10,256 nt of DNA from NCBI GenBank assembly GCA_036398215.1, contig DASWHK010000131.1, forward strand, positions 1 through 10,256. Reading direction: 5' to 3'. Below, piece by piece: positions 5,654 through 10,256 of the stretch (position 1 is its first letter; each line of letters opens with the position of its first letter). The notes beneath the pieces were generated by a model. That model had not been told where the DNA came from. It saw nothing but the letters and a program-made list of their open reading frames with translations, and ran no database searches. The position numbers were made by a program, and so were the translations under genes. This DNA is from DASWHK01 sp036398215 (lineage in GTDB: Bacteria; Acidobacteriota; UBA890).

Positions 5654-6916
5654 CTACGACCACAGCCGGCTCAGCGGCAGCACGTGAATCCGGTCATCGA
5701 TCCGGTAGGCGTGCGCTCCGAGATACACGACAGCACCGCCGACGAATCGATTACCGAGCTTGCCGTCGAGGATGCGAAGGCCCTTGAGGTCATCGTCGCG
5801 TACGCGCGAGCTCGCCTTCACTTCGACGGCGGACACCCTGCCATCCTCGTGTTCGATAACGACGTCGACCTCGTCGCCGTCATGGGTGCGGAAGTGGCCG
5901 AACCGGACGAGCCGATCGGACCAGCCAACCTGCTTGAGCAGCTCGTTGACCACGAAGGACTCGACGAAATGGCCGTACTCGCTCAAAGCGGCCGGATCGC
6001 GGGTGGCGAGCCGGTCGGCGGTCAGCCCGGACAGGTGGGCGCCGACGCCGGTATCGAACACGTGCAGCTTGGGCTGTGCGGCAACGCGAGACCGCAACGT
6101 ACGCCCCCAGGCGGGGAGCCGGTGCACCAAGAAGACGGCCTCGAGCAGGCGAGTGTAATCCTCGGCAATCGTGGGATCGATGCCCAGGTGCCGGGCGACG
6201 CGCGATACGTTCAGGATCTGTCCGGTTTGCGCGGCGAGGCTACGGAGCAGGCGGGGCAGGATCTCGCGCTGGCGGACTCTCCGGATGTCCAGAACGTCGC
6301 GCTCGATGACGAGCGTCACGTAGTCGCGAAACCAGCGTGCCCGGGAGGCTCCGGGCGCCCGTCGCAGCGCCAGTGGAAACCCGCCCGCCAGGACGCGCGA
6401 GGCGTACGCTTCGCGGCTCAGCCCCGGTGGGCTCGAGTTCGCCAGGCCAGCAGGATCGTCCAGCAAAACATCGAGGAAATCCTCGCGCCGACCTTCGATC
6501 TCTCCCTGAGACAGCGGGTGGACGGGCATGATGTGGACCCTCCCCGTGAGCGCCTGCGCCGCCCGCGGCAGGGTGAAATAGCGCGTCGAACCGGTGAGAA
6601 CGAAGCGACCGGGCCTGAGATCCCGGTTGAGCTCTGCCTTGATCGCATCCAGCAGCTCCGGCACGTGCTGGAACTCGTCGATGAGCACCGGCGACGGTGC
6701 GGCGGCGAAGATTTCGGGATCTGCCGCCACCGCATCCCGTGTCGCGAGGTCGTCGAGGTCCATAACCTCACGGTTGCTCGTCTCGGCGAGCGACCGCAAC
6801 AGAGTGCTCTTGCCGACGGTACGGGGGCCGTTGAGGACGATGACCGGCTCCTCGGCGAGGCGCGCTCGCACGGAGTGCTCGAGGAGTCGGGGAACGATCT
6901 CGTGGGAAAGCTGCAC
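5654..6916 (-). CDS. AAA+ ATPase with DUF4143 and PD-(D/E)XK-like C-terminus
   Basis: A 420-residue protein read leftwards from GTG 6916-6914 to TAG 5656-5654. The nearest in-frame upstream stop is only seven codons above the GTG and no ATG lies between, so the start is well constrained. The N-terminal AAA domain shows Walker A GPRTVGKST (30-38), Walker B VLIDEFQ (77-83) and a sensor-1 strand FVLTGSTR (105-112). DUF4143 follows, with the usual EVFLVHRLPAW-like and KLHVFDTGVGAHLSG elements, ending in GDEVDVVIEHEDGRVSAVEVKAS (347-369). There Asp351, Glu365 and Lys367 fit a PD-(D/E)XK core, so DNA cleavage or binding is possible. These ATPases are common in bacteria and archaea and patchily distributed; their function is mostly unproven. 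The gene sits alone, convergent with the TA pair, under its own AT-rich promoter region. Confidence 0.85.
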   Translation of the reverse strand: MQLSHEIVPRLLEHSVRARLAEEPVIVLNGPRTVGKSTLLRSLAETSNREVMDLDDLATRDAVAADPEIFAAAPSPVLIDEFQHVPELLDAIKAELNRDLRPGRFVLTGSTRYFTLPRAAQALTGRVHIMPVHPLSQGEIEGRREDFLDVLLDDPAGLANSSPPGLSREAYASRVLAGGFPLALRRAPGASRARWFRDYVTLVIERDVLDIRRVRQREILPRLLRSLAAQTGQILNVSRVARHLGIDPTIAEDYTRLLEAVFLVHRLPAWGRTLRSRVAAQPKLHVFDTGVGAHLSGLTADRLATRDPAALSEYGHFVESFVVNELLKQVGWSDRLVRFGHFRTHDGDEVDVVIEHEDGRVSAVEVKASSRVRDDDLKGLRILDGKLGNRFVGGAVVYLGAHAYRIDDRIHVLPLSRLWS

Positions 6917-6945
6917 GGGCCTGCCGATGCTCTGAAGTCATGAAA

Positions 6946-6984
6946 TACCGAAATTTGAGCGGTGATTTTACCGAACTTTGATCG
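6946..6984. repeat. Two 16-bp direct repeats spaced 23 bp apart
   Basis: TACCGAAATTTGAGCG (6946-6961) and TACCGAACTTTGATCG (6969-6984) match at 14 of 16 positions, with starts 23 bp apart, close to two helical turns. One copy lies between the candidate -35 and -10 boxes of the ATPase gene and the other at its presumed start of transcription. That is how tandem operator half-sites for a repressor are often placed. Other possibilities are a remnant of an insertion boundary or a local duplication. I see no third copy nearby. Confidence 0.6.
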
Positions 6985-6993
6985 CTTTTTCTA
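6965..6993 (-). promoter_or_regulatory. Candidate promoter of the AAA+/DUF4143 gene
   Basis: Read on the minus strand, TAGAAA (6993-6988) and TAAAAT (6970-6965) are separated by 17 bases and match the sigma-70 consensus boxes at 4/6 and 5/6 positions. Transcription would start at about 6958, leaving a leader of about 40 bases before GTG 6916. The surrounding stretch, about 6935-7005, is visibly more AT-rich than any other part of the window, which supports a promoter. Whether this organism's main sigma factor follows this consensus is assumed. Confidence 0.45.
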
Positions 6994-7005
6994 CAGATAT
7001 TGGAT

Positions 7006-7200
7006 GGCCACGGTCTCTGGCTTCCCCTCGGCGTCATCGCCAGGGCCCGTCGTGGCGAGCGACGCGAGGAATCGGTAGCGTAGAGCCCGCCGGGCGCTCC
7101 CCGTGACCAAAGCCCTTCACGATGCTCCTGGCGTTCGAGCGCGACCGGACTCCGGGGAGCAGGTGGTGGCTCGCTATCGGGTGGGCGGCTTCGAGCACAT
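7006..7200. other. Gene-poor stretch between permease and ATPase genes
   Basis: Within the 309-base gap between the two minus-strand genes, this part holds no gene I can support. A minus-strand frame is open across it, but it has no family features and simply continues an overlapping shadow frame. GCTCCCCG (7096-7103) recurs inverted as CGGGGAGC (7153-7160), too far apart to make a convincing terminator. The sequence has the composition of decayed coding DNA or an untranslated spacer. Confidence 0.4.
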
Positions 7201-7202
7201 CC

Positions 7203-7231
7203 GGGTAGCGGAACGCTTCGTTCCGCTACCC
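7203..7231 (-). terminator. Strong hairpin across the permease stop codon
   Basis: GGGTAGCGGAAC (7203-7214) is perfectly complementary to GTTCCGCTACCC (7220-7231); one further G-C pair closes the structure around a 3-base loop, giving 13 bp. It covers the permease stop codon (7228-7226 read on the minus strand). No T tract follows on the minus strand, so it is not a textbook intrinsic terminator. It could mark the 3' end of the message, act with Rho, or protect the transcript from exonucleases. Confidence 0.55.
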
Positions 7232-10200
7232 CTCCGCGCTCAGGGCCTCGATGGGCTCGACCCGCAGAGCCCGCCGGGTCGGGCCTATGCAGGCGAGGCC
7301 GCAGACGGCCACGGTGGCGATCCCGAAGGCCAGCAGCAGCGCGATGCCCTGCGTGAGCTGCAGGTTGTCCCACGAACCGGCGGTGCTGACGATGAACGAG
7401 ATCATCGCGCCCACCAGCAGGCACCCTGTCACCACGCCGGCCATGACGAGGCGCACGGGGCGGCGGAGGATCTCGGCGGCGACGCGCGGGGCCGGTCCGC
7501 CGAGGGCGACGCGGACGCCGATCTCGCGGGTGCGGCGCGACACGGTGAACGACATCACCGAGTAGATGCCCGCCAGGGAGAGAGCGAGGGCGGTGGCGCT
7601 CACCAGCAGGATGCCGCGGCTGAAGAAGCGCCAGAAGCCCGCATCGTCGCTCGCCACCTGATCGAGGGTCTGGATCTCGAGTCGCAGCGTGGGGCTCACC
7701 TCGGCGGCGAGGCGGCGGAGGACGGGTGTCAGCGCGGCCATCTCGCCGCGGGGATGCACGGCGAGGTGCAGCGGATAACGCCACGGACGGCCCGCGGGTG
7801 CCTGCGGCGTTGACGACGCGGACGATGCGGAAGCGCTCGGCAGGCCGAGGCGGCTCGGGCTCAGCGGGTGGTACAGGTGGGCCCTCACCTCCTCGTCCAG
7901 GACCAGCGAGCTCCGGCGGTCGCGCACGAGGTTGCGCACGACGCCGACGATCTCGTACCACGGACCGGGCGCTTGATCCGCCGGCGCGACGTAGCGGATG
8001 CGCCGGCCGATCGGGCTGCGACCACCGAGGAGGCGGTCGACGAACGACTGGTTGACGACGACGGTGCTTGCGCCCGCCACCAGATCCGCCGAGTTGAAAC
8101 CACGGCCGGCGAGGATGGGCGCATCGAACAGCTCGAAGTATTCTGGTGCCACCGCGGTGGTGTTGACGAAGAACTGTCCCGGCGGCGTGTGCTCGGTTTC
8201 CGCCGCGTCTCTCCCGATCAGGTTCCGAGACCTCCCTTCGGACGCGGGTTGCGCAGCGCCCGGCTCCGGGGCGGCACGCCCCCCGGGGCCCGCGGCCCGG
8301 TCCCCGACAGCCCCCGCGGCCCGGTCCCCGACAGCCCCCGCGCCCTGGGCGCGCTCCGCCGCAGCGGAGTCCGTCGCTTCGCCGCCGTCCAGCTCGATGA
8401 CCGCGCGAGGCTGGTCCATCAGGGGAAGCCGCTCGGCGACGGCGACGCCCGCGACCGCCGGCTCGGCGGCCAAGCGTCGCTCCAGCTCCTCGAGCATCGC
8501 GCCGTAGCGGCGCACGAGGGCCTCCTGGCCGGCGTCGGCCGGCGCCGCCTGGCTCTCCGGATCGAGCTCGATCGGCACTGCGAGGTACTGGTCGGCGCGG
8601 AACCCGACCGTCTCCGGCAGGAGCTCCGCGGTCTGGCGCTGGATCAGGAAGGCCACCGCGGCGAAGACCACGGTGGCGGCGATCTGGGCGACGATCAGGA
8701 ACTGCCAGGTGAAGCCGAAGCGGGGGCCGCCGGCCGCCGCGCTCGCCTGGCGCAGGCGGGACTCCATGCGCCGCCCGGTGACCTTCAGCGCCGGCAAGAT
8801 CCCCGCGATGGCCGCCGCCAGCAACGTGAGCAGACAGGCATACAGGACCGTGGTGGTGGACAGCGCGCTGTCCACCCAGAACGGCGCCGTCGCGCTCTCA
8901 AACATCTTGTCGCCCGCGCCGTAGAACGCATCGAGCGCCCACTCCAGAGCGAAGCCGGCGGCAGCAAGACCGAGCGCCAGGGCCAGCGCCCCGAGCACCA
9001 GCGCCTCGGCAAAGAGCTGCAGGACGATGCGGCCGCGGCCGGCGCCCAGCGCGTTGCGCACCAGCAGCTCGCGCTCGCGGGTGGCGGCGCGGGCAAACAT
9101 CAGCAGGCCGACGTTGCCGCACACCAGGATCAAGAACAGGGCGGGGAACGCGTTGATCGAGTAGACGAGCGTGCGCAGCGTATCGTCGGCGGCCGAGAAG
9201 TTGCCGAGGACGGACTCGGCGTAGGGCAATACCTCCGGCGCCAGGTGCTCGTAGCGCTCCGGGAGCTCGGCGGAGAGCTGCTGCGCGAGCGTCGTCGTCT
9301 CCGCCTGTGCCTCCGGCAGCGTCGCGCCCGGCGCGAGGCGGCCGAACACGCGCAGCGGCCGGCCCCGCTCCGGCTCGCGGCGCAGCCCGTCTGCCGGCAG
9401 CGGTATCCAGACGCCGTGGCGGAGCGGGAACGCGAAGCCCTCCGGCATCACCCCGACGACCGTCGCCTGCTCGTCGCCGAGCCGAATGGTCCGATCCACC
9501 ACCGCCGGATCGCCGCCGAAGCGCGTCTGCCAGATGCGGTAGCCGAGGACGACCACCGCAGCAGCGCCCGGCTGCTCGTCGGCCTCCACAAGCGCCCGCC
9601 CGAGCAGAGGCGGAACGCGGGTGACGCGGAAGCCCGCCGCGCTGATCTGCGCCACCTCCACCGGCTCGCCGGCCTCCTCGCCGCCGGTCAGGTTGCGCTG
9701 CGCCGAGCGGAAGCCGCCGAGGTCCTCCACCGTGGTGAGCTCCTCGCGCCAGGCGAGGAAGTCGCCGGCGAGCGGTGCCTCCTGATCGTTGCCCCCCCGG
9801 TCCCAGTAGCTCAGGCCGACGATGCGCTCGCCGTCCGGCAGGGGAACGGTCGGGTGGATCATGTCGCCGACGAGCTCGAACGTGCCGGCGCCCACCGCGA
9901 TCGCGAAGGCCATGGCGAGGCCGCACACGATCGTCAGGCCGGGGTAGCGGATGAGCATGCGGGCGCCGAGCTTGGCGTCGAGGGCGAAGCCGGCCAGCCG
10001 GCCGGTGATCGCGCCGGTCCGGCGTCTGGCGCGTTGCCCAGCGCCAAAGCGCGCCCGCCGGTCAGGCTCCGCGGTTTCGCGGAAAGCATCGCGGCCCGGG
10101 AGCAGGAGCCGGCGAAGGGCGGCGTACGCCTGGCGGCGATACCAGCGGCGAGCGGCGCGCTCGCCGTCGCGACGGGCGCGCGCGGTGAACAGGTCGTCCG

Positions 10201-10256
10201 CGTCGGCGGCGAGCTCCGGCGTGCGAAGCCTGGCCCCGGCCCACTCGAGCAGGCGG
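7226..10256 (-). CDS. ADOP-type MacB/FtsX-like ABC transporter permease (N-terminus beyond the window)
   Basis: The frame runs leftwards from the right edge (first complete codon 10255-10253) to TAG at 7228-7226: at least 1009 residues. The first 99 (with RRWYRRQAYAALRRLLLPGRD and LDAKLGARM) resemble the 'permease prefix' domain of acidobacterial duplicated orphan permeases, so the ATG at 9958 is probably internal. Then come TM1 (GLTIVCGLAMAFAIAVGAG), a MacB-type periplasmic core, an FtsX block with ERELLVRNALGAGRGR and hydrophobic helices, and a second copy: TM (FLIVAQIAATVVFAAVAFL), another periplasmic core and FtsX block (TREIGVRVALGG), ending RVEPIEALSAEG. Eight membrane helices are expected. 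No ATPase gene is adjacent in view. The role is unknown; relatives are assumed to act in export or cell-envelope work. The second core carries two low-complexity inserts, around 8230-8390 and 7795-7850. Confidence 0.88.
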   Translation of the reverse strand, partial: RLLEWAGARLRTPELAADADDLFTARARRDGERAARRWYRRQAYAALRRLLLPGRDAFRETAEPDRRARFGAGQRARRRTGAITGRLAGFALDAKLGARMLIRYPGLTIVCGLAMAFAIAVGAGTFELVGDMIHPTVPLPDGERIVGLSYWDRGGNDQEAPLAGDFLAWREELTTVEDLGGFRSAQRNLTGGEEAGEPVEVAQISAAGFRVTRVPPLLGRALVEADEQPGAAAVVVLGYRIWQTRFGGDPAVVDRTIRLGDEQATVVGVMPEGFAFPLRHGVWIPLPADGLRREPERGRPLRVFGRLAPGATLPEAQAETTTLAQQLSAELPERYEHLAPEVLPYAESVLGNFSAADDTLRTLVYSINAFPALFLILVCGNVGLLMFARAATRERELLVRNALGAGRGRIVLQLFAEALVLGALALALGLAAAGFALEWALDAFYGAGDKMFESATAPFWVDSALSTTTVLYACLLTLLAAAIAGILPALKVTGRRMESRLRQASAAAGGPRFGFTWQFLIVAQIAATVVFAAVAFLIQRQTAELLPETVGFRADQYLAVPIELDPESQAAPADAGQEALVRRYGAMLEELERRLAAEPAVAGVAVAERLPLMDQPRAVIELDGGEATDSAAAERAQGAGAVGDRAAGAVGDRAAGPGGRAAPEPGAAQPASEGRSRNLIGRDAAETEHTPPGQFFVNTTAVAPEYFELFDAPILAGRGFNSADLVAGASTVVVNQSFVDRLLGGRSPIGRRIRYVAPADQAPGPWYEIVGVVRNLVRDRRSSLVLDEEVRAHLYHPLSPSRLGLPSASASSASSTPQAPAGRPWRYPLHLAVHPRGEMAALTPVLRRLAAEVSPTLRLEIQTLDQVASDDAGFWRFFSRGILLVSATALALSLAGIYSVMSFTVSRRTREIGVRVALGGPAPRVAAEILRRPVRLVMAGVVTGCLLVGAMISFIVSTAGSWDNLQLTQGIALLLAFGIATVAVCGLACIGPTRRALRVEPIEALSAEG
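8291..8338. repeat. Perfect 24-bp tandem duplication inside the permease gene
   Basis: Two identical adjacent 24-bp units (8291-8314 and 8315-8338), each beginning CGCGGCCCGG, are followed by the first bases of a third (8339-8342). The unit length is a multiple of three, so on the coding strand they encode two copies of an eight-residue block, AVGDRAAG, in a Gly/Ala/Pro-rich insert of the second periplasmic domain. Identity at every base, including third codon positions, points to a recent slippage event rather than selection for the peptide. Confidence 0.9.

Noticed and set aside
5582..6943. A 453-codon plus-strand open frame antisense to the AAA+/DUF4143 gene
   Set aside because: The minus-strand product has Walker A, Walker B and DUF4143 features; the plus-strand product has none and mirrors its codon structure.
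6985..6992. T-rich run CTTTTTCT as a plus-strand intrinsic terminator
   Set aside because: No stable hairpin precedes it and no plus-strand gene ends nearby. It is better explained as part of the minus-strand promoter region.
6768..7961. A 397-codon minus-strand open frame joining the ATPase start region to the permease gene
   Set aside because: It crosses a promoter-like region and two real genes out of frame, and its translation is Arg/Pro-rich with no recognisable domain.
8898..9926. A 342-codon minus-strand open frame inside the permease gene
   Set aside because: Arg/Gly/Ala-rich shadow frame of the ADOP-type permease, which has membrane helices and conserved FtsX motifs.
9958..9958. 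ATG at 9958 (minus) as the true start of the permease
   Set aside because: The same frame stays open to the window edge and the 99 upstream residues resemble the N-terminal prefix domain of ADOP permeases, so the real start is outside.

Overview
The window is GC-rich, densely coded bacterial DNA. It most likely comes from an acidobacterium or a close relative. That assignment is an inference from the large ADOP-type 'orphan' MacB/FtsX permease at the right end, an architecture typical of Acidobacteriota; no rRNA or other phylogenetic marker is present.

Layout. (1) Positions 1-4823, + strand: a compact phosphate (Pst) uptake operon. It holds the 3' end of pstS, a PhoU-like gene fused to a low-molecular-weight phosphotyrosine phosphatase/ArsC-like domain, pstC, pstA, and two consecutive pstB-type ATPase genes. 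From the phoU-like gene onward the genes are separated by 1-5 bases or overlap by 7-8 bases, with GTG and TTG starts for the two ATPases, which suggests translational coupling. (2) Positions 4889-5538, + strand: a small toxin-antitoxin pair (AbrB/MazE-like antitoxin, VapC-like PIN toxin) with a GTGA stop/start overlap. (3) Positions 5654-6916, - strand: an AAA+ ATPase of the DUF4143 type with a PD-(D/E)XK-like C-terminal motif. Its AT-rich upstream region carries a candidate promoter and two 16-bp direct repeats. (4) Position 7226 to the window end, - strand: the ADOP-type permease, incomplete at its N-terminus, with a strong hairpin across its stop codon.

The most unusual content is in the Pst operon. 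The two PstB proteins have lost complementary motifs. PstB1 keeps a perfect LSGGQ signature but has Pro at the Q-loop Gln and Asn at the switch His. PstB2 keeps its Walker A, Q-loop, Walker B and switch His but has LSLEE in place of LSGGQ. Paired head to tail they would form one complete ATP site and one degenerate site, so the sequence predicts an obligate, asymmetric PstB1-PstB2 heterodimer in a phosphate importer. Next to them, the phosphatase-like domain on PhoU has Glu for the catalytic Cys and Cys for the P-loop Arg, so it looks like a pseudophosphatase, possibly a ligand or anion sensor. Together these suggest an importer whose motor and regulator have both been rebuilt.

The TA pair and the ATPase look like an accessory insertion between two housekeeping-type loci. 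No tRNA, rRNA, CRISPR array, insertion sequence or integrase gene was found.
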